In this document: piece after piece, positions 8,046 to 16,735 of the stretch | Position numbering within the stretch: position 1 is the first letter of the stretch | How the letters are laid out: each line of letters starts with the position of its first letter | From: an uncultured Achromobacter sp. | Lineage (GTDB): Bacteria; Pseudomonadota; Gammaproteobacteria; Burkholderiales; Burkholderiaceae_B | Direction of reading: 5' to 3' | DNA length: 23,448 bases | Assembly (NCBI GenBank): GCA_913775005.1 | Contig: CAJYKY010000105.1 | Span: 1 to 23,448 of the forward strand | Program-made: the position numbers and the translations under genes | The notes under the pieces: generated by a model | Told to the model about the DNA's origin: nothing | The model's database searches: none | What the model saw: only the letters and a program-made list of their open reading frames with translations

Positions 8046-11000
8046 TGAAAGCGCTACTCGACCTATTTAAGCAAGTCTCGCAAGACGAGCAATTCGATGC
8101 CATCAAGATTGGCATCGCCTCGCCCGAGAAGATCCGTTCGTGGTCTTACGGCGAAGTTCGCAAGCCCGAGACCATCAACTACCGCACGTTCAAGCCTGAA
8201 CGTGACGGTCTGTTCTGCTCCAAGATCTTTGGCCCGATCAAAGACTACGAGTGCTTGTGCGGCAAGTACAAGCGCCTGAAGCATCGTGGCGTGATCTGCG
8301 AGAAGTGCGGCGTTGAAGTTACCGTTGCCAAGGTTCGCCGTGAACGCATGGGCCACATCGAGCTGGCCAGCCCCGTCGCGCACATCTGGTTCCTGAAGAG
8401 CCTGCCGTCGCGTCTGGGCATGGTGCTCGACATGACCCTGCGTGACATCGAACGCGTTCTGTACTTCGAAGCCTGGTGCGTGATCGAACCTGGCATGACG
8501 CCGCTCAAGCGCGGCCAGATCATGTCGGATGACGATTTCCTCGCCAAGACCGAAGAGTACGGCGACGACTTCCGTGCCCTGATGGGCGCGGAAGCCGTGC
8601 GCGAACTGCTGCGCACCATCGACATCGACCGCGAAGTGGAAACGCTGCGCGGCGAACTGAAGGCCACCAGCTCCGAAGCCAAGATCAAGAAGATTTCCAA
8701 GCGCCTGAAGGTGCTGGAAGGCTTCCAGAAGTCGGGCATCAAGGCCGAGTGGATGGTCATGGAAGTGCTGCCCGTGCTGCCGCCGGACCTGCGTCCGCTG
8801 GTGCCGCTGGATGGCGGCCGCTTCGCGACCTCCGACCTGAACGACCTGTACCGCCGCGTCATCAACCGCAACAACCGCTTGAAGCGCCTTCTGGAGCTCA
8901 AGGCGCCGGAAATCATCCTGCGCAACGAAAAGCGCATGTTGCAGGAAACTGTTGACTCGCTGCTGGACAACGGTCGTCGCGGCAAGGCCATGACGGGCGC
9001 CAACAAGCGCCAGCTGAAGTCCTTGGCCGACATGATCAAGGGCAAGAGCGGTCGTTTCCGTCAGAACCTGCTGGGCAAGCGCGTCGACTACTCGGGCCGT
9101 TCGGTCATCGTGGTGGGTCCGCAGCTCAAGCTGCATCAGTGCGGTCTGCCCAAGCTGATGGCCCTGGAACTGTTCAAGCCGTTCATCTTCAATCGTCTGG
9201 AGATGATGGGCCTGGCCACGACCATCAAGGCTGCCAAGAAGCTGGTGGAAAGCCAGGAACCGGTGGTCTGGGACATCCTGGAAGAAGTCATCCGCGAACA
9301 CCCGGTCATGCTGAACCGTGCGCCTACGCTGCACCGTTTGGGCATCCAGGCGTTCGAACCCGTCCTGATCGAAGGCAAGGCCATCCAGCTGCACCCGCTG
9401 GTTTGCGCGGCGTTCAACGCCGACTTCGACGGTGACCAGATGGCTGTTCACGTGCCGCTGTCGCTGGAAGCCCAGCTGGAAGCGCGCACGCTGATGCTGG
9501 CGTCGAACAACGTGCTGTTCCCGGCTAACGGCGAACCGTCGATCGTGCCGTCCCAAGACATCGTGCTGGGTCTGTACTACACGACGCGTGAGCGCATCAA
9601 CGGCCGCGGCGAAGGCATCTTCTTCACCGACGTCGCTGAAGTGCAACGCGCCTACGACAACGGCGAAGTCGAGCTGCAATCGCGTGTGACCGTGCGTCTG
9701 AAAGAGCACGAGCGCGACGAAGCTGGCGAATGGCAACCGGTTATCCGTCGTCACGAGACGACGGTTGGCCGCGCGCTGCTGTCCGAAATTCTGCCGAAGG
9801 GCCTGCCCTTCACGGTGCTGAACAAGGCACTGAAGAAGAAAGAAATTTCGCGCCTGATCAACCAGTCGTTCCGCCGTTGCGGCCTGCGCGACACGGTGAT
9901 CTTCGCTGACAAGCTGATGCAGTCCGGCTTCAAGCTGGCCACGCGCGGCGGTATCTCGATCGCCATGGGCGACATGCTGATCCCGACCGCCAAGGAAGGC
10001 ATCCTGGCCGAAGCCAGCCGCGAAGTGAAGGAAATCGACAAGCAGTACTCGTCGGGTCTGGTCACGTCCCAAGAACGCTACAACAACGTGGTGGACATCT
10101 GGGGCAAGGCTGGCGACAAGGTCGGCAAGGCGATGATGGAACAACTGGCTACCGAGCCGGTTGTGAACCGTCACGGCGAAGAAGTTCGCCAGGAATCGTT
10201 CAACTCGATCTACATGATGGCTGACTCGGGCGCCCGCGGTTCGGCCGCCCAGATCCGCCAGCTGGCCGGCATGCGCGGCCTGATGGCCAAGCCGGACGGC
10301 TCGATTATCGAAACGCCCATTACCGCGAACTTCCGTGAAGGTCTGAACGTGCTTCAGTACTTCATCTCGACTCACGGCGCGCGTAAGGGTCTGGCTGATA
10401 CGGCACTGAAGACCGCGAACTCGGGTTACCTGACCCGTCGTCTGGTCGACGTGACGCAAGACTTGGTGATCACCGAGGACGATTGCGGTACGTCGCTGGG
10501 CTACAACATGAAGGCCCTGGTGGAAGGCGGTGAAGTCATCGAGCCGCTGCGTGACCGTATTCTGGGTCGCGTGGCTGCCGTGGACATCATCAACCCGGAC
10601 ACGCAGGAAACGGCGATCGTTGCCGGTACGCTGCTGGACGAAGACATGGTCGACACCATCGACCGTATCGGCGTGGACGAAGTCAAGGTCCGCACCCCGC
10701 TGACGTGCGAAACGCGTCATGGTCTGTGCGCACACTGCTACGGCCGCGATCTGGGTCGCGGTTCGCCGGTCAACCAGGGTGAAGCAGTTGGCGTTATCGC
10801 TGCTCAGTCCATTGGTGAACCGGGCACGCAGCTGACGATGCGTACGTTCCACATCGGTGGTGCGGCGTCGCGTTCGGCCCTGGCCAGCGCGGTGGAAACC
10901 AAGTCGAACGGTCAGGTTGGTTTTGCCAGCACGATGCGCTATGTCACGAACGCCAAGGGCGAACGTGTGGCGATTTCGCGCTCTGGCGAACTGGCGATCT

Positions 11001-12289
11001 TCGACGACAACGGCCGCGAACGCGAACGCCACAAGATCCCGTACGGCGCGACCGTGCTGGTGGGCGATGGCGAAGCCGTCAAGGCTGGCGCGCGTCTGGC
11101 AACGTGGGATCCGCTGACCCGTCCGATCGTGTCGGAATACGGTGGCGCCGTGCGCTTCGAGAACATCGAAGAAGGCGTGACCGTTGCCAAGCAGGTGGAC
11201 GAAGTCACCGGCCTGTCGACGCTCGTCGTCATCACGCCCAAGACCCGTGGCGGCAAGATCGTCATGCGTCCGCAGATCAAGCTGGTCAACGAGAACGGCG
11301 AAGACGTCAAGATCGCCGGCACCGATCACTCGGTGAACATCTCGTTCCCGGTGGGCGCGCTGATTACCGTGCGTGACGGCCAGCAGGTTGCCGTGGGTGA
11401 AGTTCTGGCGCGTATTCCGCAAGAATCGCAAAAGACCCGCGACATTACCGGCGGTCTGCCGCGTGTGGCCGAACTGTTCGAAGCCCGTTCGCCGAAGGAT
11501 GCAGGCATGCTCGCCGACGTCACCGGTACGGTTTCGTTCGGTAAGGACACGAAGGGCAAGCAGCGTCTGGTCATCACCGACCTGGAAGGCGTGAGCCACG
11601 AGTTCCTGATTCCGAAGGAAAAGCAGGTTCTGGTGCACGACGGCCAAGTGGTGAACAAGGGCGAAATGATCGTGGACGGCCCGGCCGATCCCCACGACAT
11701 CCTGCGCCTGCAAGGCATCGAGAAGCTGGCGACCTACATCGTCGACGAAGTGCAGGACGTTTACCGTCTGCAAGGCGTGAAGATCAACGACAAGCACATC
11801 GAAGTGATTGTTCGTCAGATGCTGCGCCGTGTGAACATCGTTGACGCGGGCGATACCGAGTTCATCCCGGGCGAGCAAGTCGAGCGCTCCGAGCTGTTGA
11901 ACGCGAACGATCGCATGGCTGCTGAAGAGCGTATCCCGGCAACGTACGACAACGTGCTGCTGGGTATCACGAAGGCCTCGCTGTCGACCGACTCGTTCAT
12001 CTCGGCCGCTTCGTTCCAGGAAACCACTCGCGTCCTGACCGAAGCCGCCATCATGGGCAAGCGCGACGACCTGCGTGGCTTGAAAGAAAACGTCATCGTC
12101 GGCCGTCTGATCCCGGCAGGTACGGGCCTGGCTTACCACCATGCCCGCCGCGACAAGGAAGAACTGGAAGCGGCGGAACGCGAAGCCGCTCGCCAACAGG
12201 CCAACCCGTTCGAAGATTCGCCGGTTACGGTGGGTGCGGACGAACCGGCCCCGGCTTCCGACGCTGGCTCGGACGATACCGCCGAATAA
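8045..12289 (+). CDS. rpoC: DNA-directed RNA polymerase subunit beta'
   Basis: The catalytic beta' subunit of RNA polymerase has 1414 residues. An N-terminal zinc site uses C70, C72, C85 and C88. The absolutely conserved NADFDGD lies at 458-464, placing the Mg-binding aspartates at D460, D462 and D464, the same numbers as in E. coli. A second zinc site is visible as DDCGTS and TCETRHGLCAHCYGRD, and the trigger loop region contains GEPGTQLTMRTFH. The ATG overlaps the rpoB stop by one base, so translation is coupled. The acidic tail ends the operon and a bidirectional terminator follows. Confidence 0.99.
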   Translation: MKALLDLFKQVSQDEQFDAIKIGIASPEKIRSWSYGEVRKPETINYRTFKPERDGLFCSKIFGPIKDYECLCGKYKRLKHRGVICEKCGVEVTVAKVRRERMGHIELASPVAHIWFLKSLPSRLGMVLDMTLRDIERVLYFEAWCVIEPGMTPLKRGQIMSDDDFLAKTEEYGDDFRALMGAEAVRELLRTIDIDREVETLRGELKATSSEAKIKKISKRLKVLEGFQKSGIKAEWMVMEVLPVLPPDLRPLVPLDGGRFATSDLNDLYRRVINRNNRLKRLLELKAPEIILRNEKRMLQETVDSLLDNGRRGKAMTGANKRQLKSLADMIKGKSGRFRQNLLGKRVDYSGRSVIVVGPQLKLHQCGLPKLMALELFKPFIFNRLEMMGLATTIKAAKKLVESQEPVVWDILEEVIREHPVMLNRAPTLHRLGIQAFEPVLIEGKAIQLHPLVCAAFNADFDGDQMAVHVPLSLEAQLEARTLMLASNNVLFPANGEPSIVPSQDIVLGLYYTTRERINGRGEGIFFTDVAEVQRAYDNGEVELQSRVTVRLKEHERDEAGEWQPVIRRHETTVGRALLSEILPKGLPFTVLNKALKKKEISRLINQSFRRCGLRDTVIFADKLMQSGFKLATRGGISIAMGDMLIPTAKEGILAEASREVKEIDKQYSSGLVTSQERYNNVVDIWGKAGDKVGKAMMEQLATEPVVNRHGEEVRQESFNSIYMMADSGARGSAAQIRQLAGMRGLMAKPDGSIIETPITANFREGLNVLQYFISTHGARKGLADTALKTANSGYLTRRLVDVTQDLVITEDDCGTSLGYNMKALVEGGEVIEPLRDRILGRVAAVDIINPDTQETAIVAGTLLDEDMVDTIDRIGVDEVKVRTPLTCETRHGLCAHCYGRDLGRGSPVNQGEAVGVIAAQSIGEPGTQLTMRTFHIGGAASRSALASAVETKSNGQVGFASTMRYVTNAKGERVAISRSGELAIFDDNGRERERHKIPYGATVLVGDGEAVKAGARLATWDPLTRPIVSEYGGAVRFENIEEGVTVAKQVDEVTGLSTLVVITPKTRGGKIVMRPQIKLVNENGEDVKIAGTDHSVNISFPVGALITVRDGQQVAVGEVLARIPQESQKTRDITGGLPRVAELFEARSPKDAGMLADVTGTVSFGKDTKGKQRLVITDLEGVSHEFLIPKEKQVLVHDGQVVNKGEMIVDGPADPHDILRLQGIEKLATYIVDEVQDVYRLQGVKINDKHIEVIVRQMLRRVNIVDAGDTEFIPGEQVERSELLNANDRMAAEERIPATYDNVLLGITKASLSTDSFISAASFQETTRVLTEAAIMGKRDDLRGLKENVIVGRLIPAGTGLAYHHARRDKEELEAAEREAARQQANPFEDSPVTVGADEPAPASDAGSDDTAE

Positions 12290-12308
12290 GCGGAACGCCC
12301 CAAAACTC

Positions 12309-12333
12309 CCCCGCGCGCTGGACCGGCGCGGGG
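12309..12333 (+). repeat. GC-rich hairpin after rpoC
   Basis: CCCCGCGC (12309-12316) pairs perfectly with GCGCGGGG (12326-12333) around a 9-base loop, 20 nt after the rpoC stop. It lacks a T-run and probably acts with the following terminator or protects the 3' end. Confidence 0.55.
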
Positions 12334-12342
12334 ACGGCAAGC

Positions 12343-12376
12343 AAAAAGGCCGATGATGCAAATCAGCGGCCTTTTT
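12343..12376. terminator. Bidirectional terminator between rpoC and the lipoprotein gene
   Basis: AAAAAGGCCG (12343-12352) pairs with CGGCCTTTTT (12367-12376), and the stem continues inward as TGAT/ATCA around a GCAA (GNRA) tetraloop with one A-G mismatch. T-runs flank the stem on both strands, so it can stop rpoC transcription and the converging lipoprotein transcript that ends at 12417. Confidence 0.92.
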
Positions 12377-12416
12377 CTATTGCGCGGCGTGCGCGCAGAG
12401 GGATCCTGCGGAAGGC

Positions 12417-12809
12417 TTACTTCCCGACTTGCGCCCGGGCGCGCTGAAAGGCGGGCCCCCAGGACGGATGGCCGGCTTCGTTCGGCGCCAGGTCGAACGA
12501 CGGGTCCAGCGTCAGGATGCGCACGAAGCTGTCTTCGCACAGCTGGGCGTAGCGGCTGACGCAATAGCTGAAAGCTTGCAGCTTATAGGCTTCGATACGC
12601 ACCGCCTTGGTGGATGAGGCCAGCACGTCGGAGGTGGCCACGGTACGGATGACCTCGCCGTAGCGGCCGGCGCCGTAGGTGTCGCGGACTTGTTGCAATT
12701 GCGTCAGCGCTTCGGCGGTGGCCGGGCTTTCGGGCGGCAGGGCGCGGCCGGCGCAGCCCGCCAGCGCTACCGACGCGACGAGCAGACTGCTCAGTAGGCG
12801 AATTTTCAT
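12417..12809 (-). CDS. Small outer-membrane-type lipoprotein, TssQ-like (tentative)
   Basis: This is a 130-residue lipoprotein. A basic start and hydrophobic segment lead into the lipobox LAGC at residues 16-19, so C19 would be lipidated; the residue after it is Ala, not Asp, which favours sorting to the outer membrane. The mature part is helical, with a TPR-like pattern (VRDTYGAGRYGEVIRTV; AYKLQAFSYCVSRYAQLCED) and a C-terminal APNEAGHPSWGPAFQRAR. That C-terminal pattern recalls the TssQ family of T6SS-associated lipoproteins, but this is recalled resemblance only, and no T6SS gene lies in the window. It is convergent with rpoC and divergent from the pseudokinase gene. No strong ribosome binding site is seen. 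Confidence 0.8.
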   Translation of the reverse strand: MKIRLLSSLLVASVALAGCAGRALPPESPATAEALTQLQQVRDTYGAGRYGEVIRTVATSDVLASSTKAVRIEAYKLQAFSYCVSRYAQLCEDSFVRILTLDPSFDLAPNEAGHPSWGPAFQRARAQVGK

Positions 12810-12870
12810 AGCTTATTAGGGGGATAGAAAGGTTGGGCGATGCGCTATCGTGCCACAGCCTGATGCGCTC

Positions 12871-12890
12871 GGACATTTTCGGCAATGTCC
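12871..12890. promoter_or_regulatory. Inverted repeat in divergent promoter region (candidate operator)
   Basis: GGACATT (12871-12877) and AATGTCC (12884-12890) form a perfect 7-bp inverted repeat with a 6-base centre, in the 137-bp space between the divergent lipoprotein and pseudokinase genes. A GATAAT -10-like hexamer follows at 12906-12911 with no good -35, so the repeat would overlap the -35 region of a plus-strand promoter. The repeat is seen; its regulatory role is inferred. Confidence 0.4.
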
Positions 12891-12946
12891 TGATGTTGCG
12901 GATTGGATAATATTCAGACTATTCAACATTTGCACCACTTTCGCGC

Positions 12947-14296
12947 ATGAGCGCAATTCCAATCATGTCTCCCACCACCGGCCTGCTGACGCCGCGTGGC
13001 CCTTTTTCTGGCGCCGCGCCGTTGGCTTTGCGTCCGCTGAGCGCCATTGCGGCGAGCACGGCGGGCGGGGTGCCGGAATCCCGCATCAAACGGCTGCTGT
13101 CAGACCTGCTGCCGTCTTTGATCGCCCTGCATGCGCAAGGTGAAATCTGCGGCGATATTTCACTGGATACGGTGGGGATGGACGAGGGCGCGCGCGCGCA
13201 CCTGCTTCCCGAACTGGTGGTTGCCCGGTCGCGGCGAGCCAGCCGCAGCCTGACGCCAGGTTTTGCGCCGTTCGAACTCTATACGGATTCGCCGGAATGG
13301 CCGCGCGGCCCGTGGAGCGATATCTACGCCCTGTGCGCGGTGATGCATGCTCTGGTGACGGGACATCGCCCGCCGCCTGCGCCCGAGCGCCGTGCGACGG
13401 ATACCTACGAACCGCTGAGCGCGATGGGCCTGTCCAAATACAGCCCGGAGTTCCTGCGCGTGATCGATGCGGGTCTGGTCATGGCGCCTGCCGATCGGCC
13501 GCAGACCTTGCTGGAGCTGGCTGCCTTGCTGGATGTGGCGGCCTATATCGAACCGGCGCCCTCCGATGCGGAAGCTGCTGCGGGCAACGCGTATGCCGCG
13601 TCCGCCGCCATGGGCGAGGCGCACCGGCCTGCCCGGCGCAACCGCCCGCTGCTGGCCATGCTGGCGTTGGTGGCTTTGATCGGCGCAGGGACGTACGGCT
13701 GGATTCATTGGGAGGTGGGGGCGCCCAATGCGCTGATCACCAGCTCCGAAGTGGTCACGCCCAATCCGCCGGCCGTGCATCCCTTGCCGCCTGCGGCTAG
13801 CCCATCTGGAACGTCGCTCGCCGCGAACCCGCCGGCAGCGGCCACGTCCCCGATGGCGTCCACGTCGGCGCAGCCGACCGCGCAATGGCAACCGCCGCCG
13901 GCGCCGGCCGCTTCAGCATCTGCGTCTGGGCAAGCATCATCGTCAACGCAACTGGCCGCTCAGAATGGGCTGGGCGTTCCGGCCGAGCCGTCGGCGTTCA
14001 ACGCGGAAACTGCACCGCCCGTGTTGGCGGAACCCGCAGCGCCTGACGCCGCCCCGCAAGAGCCGCCCAAGCCCAAACCGCTGGCCGTGCCCGTGCAGGT
14101 CCGGCTGGATATCCGCCCGTGGGGCGAGGTGTGGGTCAATGGCATCGCGCGCGGCATCAGCCCGCCGGTCAAGGAATTGAAGCTGATTCCTGGCAAGTAC
14201 CAGGTCGTGCTGCGCAACGCGGATTTGCCGCCGTATCGCGGCACGCTTGAGGTCAAGGCCGGTAAGCCGGCGGTGATTTCGCACGTATTCCAGTAG
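12947..14296 (+). CDS. Membrane pseudokinase with C-terminal PEGA domain
   Basis: The 449-residue protein contains only the C-lobe of a Hanks-type Ser/Thr kinase. A catalytic-loop-like ALHAQGEICGDISLDT has D70 where HRD Asp would be, but the Lys and Asn of the loop are Ser and Thr. No DFG is seen (HLLPEL instead). TPGFAPFEL resembles the APE region, and PWSDIYALCAVMHALVTGH is a good subdomain IX with D125. The ATP-binding N-lobe, with its Gly-rich loop and Lys, is absent: the catalytic-loop Asp falls at residue 70, too early for a whole kinase. A transmembrane helix follows (about 234-254), then a Pro/Ala/Ser-rich linker (about 260-380) and a PEGA-like domain (about 382-449; WGEVWVNGI, LIPGKYQVVLRN). 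Topology suggests a cytoplasmic pseudokinase and a periplasmic PEGA domain. An alternative start at ATG 12965 is possible; neither has a clear ribosome binding site. Confidence 0.85.
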   Translation: MSAIPIMSPTTGLLTPRGPFSGAAPLALRPLSAIAASTAGGVPESRIKRLLSDLLPSLIALHAQGEICGDISLDTVGMDEGARAHLLPELVVARSRRASRSLTPGFAPFELYTDSPEWPRGPWSDIYALCAVMHALVTGHRPPPAPERRATDTYEPLSAMGLSKYSPEFLRVIDAGLVMAPADRPQTLLELAALLDVAAYIEPAPSDAEAAAGNAYAASAAMGEAHRPARRNRPLLAMLALVALIGAGTYGWIHWEVGAPNALITSSEVVTPNPPAVHPLPPAASPSGTSLAANPPAAATSPMASTSAQPTAQWQPPPAPAASASASGQASSSTQLAAQNGLGVPAEPSAFNAETAPPVLAEPAAPDAAPQEPPKPKPLAVPVQVRLDIRPWGEVWVNGIARGISPPVKELKLIPGKYQVVLRNADLPPYRGTLEVKAGKPAVISHVFQ

Positions 14297-14304
14297 CCGG
14301 TTCG

Positions 14305-14339
14305 AACCCCGTGCGAGCGTTGACGCGTTCGCACGGGTT
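14305..14339. terminator. Hairpin between convergent pseudokinase and histidine kinase genes
   Basis: CCCGTGCGA (14308-14316) pairs with TCGCACGGG (14329-14337), and an inner GCG/CGC pair extends the stem. It sits in the 56-bp gap between two convergent stops. Neither strand has a proper T-run, so it may be a weak bidirectional terminator or a 3' stabiliser. Confidence 0.5.
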
Positions 14340-14352
14340 GCGCTTTGCGGTA

Positions 14353-16725
14353 TCAATCCGCTGGCGGGGTGTCGGGGGCGACGGGCAGGCACAGCGTGAA
14401 GACCGAACCTTCGCCCAATTTGCTCTGCACCTCAACTGAACCGCCGTGACGCTCGGCCACGGTGCGCACGAAGGCCAGCCCCAATCCTGCGCCGCCCACA
14501 TCGCCCTTGGTGTCCACGCCCACACGCGCAAACGGTTCGAACAACTGCGCCAGATCATCATCGGCGATGCCCTGGCCTTGGTCGCGGATGTTGACGCGCC
14601 AGATGCCGGTGGGCGTGTTGGTGCTGGCATCGATGCCGGCTTCGCCCGTGTCCACGCCGACGCCGTCGATACTGCATTCGATGCGCGTGTGGTCCGGGCT
14701 GTATTTGATGGCGTTATCGATCAGGTTGCACAATGCGCGCATCAGCAAGGTCTGATCGCCGCGCACGTAGGCAACGGGTAGCGGCAGGCGCAACGCCAGC
14801 GTGATGCCCCGCTTGTGCGCGGGGCCCCAGAACTCGTCCACGCCATCTTGCAGCAGGCTGCCCAGGTCCAGTTCGACCGCGCTGATGGTCATGGATTCGG
14901 CGCGCGTCAGGTGCACAAAATCATCCACCAGATGCAAGGTGCGGTTGGCCAGCATGGCGATGCGCGCAAGCGTTTCGCTCTGGCCGTCTGCGGCGCTCGT
15001 TTCCTGCTTCATTTCCACCAGCGCGAGAATCGAGCTTTGCGGCGCGCGCATATCGTGCGAGATAAAGCGCAGCGTTTCTTCGCGTTGCCGTTCCGCCTGC
15101 CGGATGCGCGAGATGTCGGTCAACGTGGCCACCGTGCCGGCAAAACGGCCCTCGGCGGTGTGAATGGGAGCGCACTTCAGGATCAGGTCGCGCCCGGCGT
15201 AGTCGCGCACTTCCAGGTCGGCGGTCCACGGCGACGTGTCGTTGGCGGCGCTGTGCCCGCTTAGCGCATCGGCCACGCGTTGGCGGGTGGCATCGTCCGA
15301 GATCGTTTTTTCAAGCAGATGCGTGGCCGGATCGCCGACGCGCGGCGGCCGCATGCCAAGCCGCTGAAAGTACATGACGGCGGCCTGGTTGCGAAACTGC
15401 ATGCGGCCGTCCTGGTCGAAGACGAGCGTGGCGTCTGGCATGCCATCCAGCCCGTCGGCCAGGAAGCGGCGCAAGTTGCGCACGCGCTCAAGCGCACGCT
15501 GCAATTCGCCGACACGGCTTTCCAGCGATGCGCTGGGTCCGGCCTGTTGCGCGCGTGCTTCGTTGAGCACGGGTGGGTATTCGCGCTGCAAGCGGCGCAA
15601 TTCATGATCCATGTAGCGCAGCGCGGCTTCCTGGCTGCGCCAGCTCCATAGCGGGTAGCACAAGGCCACGCTGAGCAGCGCGGCGGTGGGGGCGAACCAC
15701 AGATAGGCGTACGCCAACAGCAGCCATGCCGCCAGCAAGATGCCGGCAAACAGCACCACACTGAACAGCAGCGCGCGCTTGGGCGACAAGCGCCACAGCG
15801 CCAGGCAGGCCAGCAGCACGGGCAGCGCCGAGAACAGCGCATTCCACGCGGGTGCGGGGCGCTGGAAGGCGACATCGTCCTGCGCGGCTTGCAGGATGTT
15901 GGCGATGATTTCCACGCCCGACATCCCGCTCAAGTCGTGCGACACCGGCGTCGGATACGCGTCGCCCAGCCCCGTGGCCCAGGCGCCGACCAGCACGTAC
16001 TTGCCACGCAGGTCTTCGGTCCGGATATCGCCGCGCAGCACCGACAGGTAAGACACCGTGCGCATGTGCGCCGTGGATCCGGCGTAGGGAATCAAGATCG
16101 TGCCGTCAGGCCCGGCGCGCTGAAGCAGGCGCTGGGCCTGATCGTGATCGCCGCCCACGTCCAGCATGGACAGGGCCAGATGCTGCTGGCGCTTGCCCTC
16201 GAACTGCGCCGTCAACATGGCCTCGCGCACCACGCCGTCGGGGTCGATGCGGGCATTGATGAAGCCCTTACCGGCTGCGGCGTTCGCCAGCACCGGAATG
16301 GGCGACGCGATGGAAGCGGGGTGATTCAGACGGTCCAGCACAATCGGCAGCACTGTGCGCCCATTGCGCTGGATGCTGTTCGCAAGAATCTGATCGTCGT
16401 TGGGGTTGACCGTGTCGCTTTCGGCGAAGATCAGGTCCAGCCCCACGGCACGCGCGCCCTGTAGACGGTCCAGCAGCGCGGCGTGAATCGCGCGCCTCCA
16501 CGGCCAGCGTCCCAGCGTGTCGATACTGGTGTCGTCGATGGCGACGATGAGGATGTCCGGATCCGCTGGGCGCGCGGTCAGCGTGACGGCGCGGTCATAC
16601 AGGATCTGGTCGACCCGTCCGAGTCCGTTCAAAGAACCCAGCACGGCCGCCAGCACCGCCAGCAACACCGTCAACCACAGCCCTGAGCGCGAGGTCCGGT
16701 CGTGGGTGTCGGTGATGTCGGCCAT
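14353..16725 (-). CDS. CHASE2-PAS sensor histidine kinase
   Basis: The 790-residue membrane kinase begins with a transmembrane helix (about 16-34). A large periplasmic CHASE2 domain follows (about 35-290; DILIVAIDDTSIDTLGRWPW, GLDLIFAESD, GKYVLVGAWATGLGD, MSGVEIIANILQ), then three close transmembrane helices (about 293-312, 317-340 and 342-362), a coiled coil (about 366-422) and a PAS domain (about 425-540). The HisKA H-box FISHDMRAP places the phospho-acceptor at H557. The HATPase domain has N667/N671 (NLIDNAIKYS), G1 DQGQG (715-719) and G2 GGAGLGL (744-750), so it looks catalytically complete. It starts ten bases after the LysM-FecR stop with AAGG upstream, as third gene of a minus-strand operon whose first gene is its likely response regulator. 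The periplasmic ligand is unknown. Confidence 0.93.
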   Translation of the reverse strand: MADITDTHDRTSRSGLWLTVLLAVLAAVLGSLNGLGRVDQILYDRAVTLTARPADPDILIVAIDDTSIDTLGRWPWRRAIHAALLDRLQGARAVGLDLIFAESDTVNPNDDQILANSIQRNGRTVLPIVLDRLNHPASIASPIPVLANAAAGKGFINARIDPDGVVREAMLTAQFEGKRQQHLALSMLDVGGDHDQAQRLLQRAGPDGTILIPYAGSTAHMRTVSYLSVLRGDIRTEDLRGKYVLVGAWATGLGDAYPTPVSHDLSGMSGVEIIANILQAAQDDVAFQRPAPAWNALFSALPVLLACLALWRLSPKRALLFSVVLFAGILLAAWLLLAYAYLWFAPTAALLSVALCYPLWSWRSQEAALRYMDHELRRLQREYPPVLNEARAQQAGPSASLESRVGELQRALERVRNLRRFLADGLDGMPDATLVFDQDGRMQFRNQAAVMYFQRLGMRPPRVGDPATHLLEKTISDDATRQRVADALSGHSAANDTSPWTADLEVRDYAGRDLILKCAPIHTAEGRFAGTVATLTDISRIRQAERQREETLRFISHDMRAPQSSILALVEMKQETSAADGQSETLARIAMLANRTLHLVDDFVHLTRAESMTISAVELDLGSLLQDGVDEFWGPAHKRGITLALRLPLPVAYVRGDQTLLMRALCNLIDNAIKYSPDHTRIECSIDGVGVDTGEAGIDASTNTPTGIWRVNIRDQGQGIADDDLAQLFEPFARVGVDTKGDVGGAGLGLAFVRTVAERHGGSVEVQSKLGEGSVFTLCLPVAPDTPPAD

Positions 16726-16735
16726 CGGCTGGCCT

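Noticed and set aside
8063..12361. Very long open frame (about 1432 codons) on the minus strand opposite rpoC
   Set aside because: Same codon-bias shadow as opposite rpoB; no domain, and the sense frame is an unambiguous RpoC.
14815..15264. Plus-strand frames inside the CHASE2 histidine kinase region
   Set aside because: They overlap HisKA and PAS coding sequence on the minus strand and show no family resemblance.
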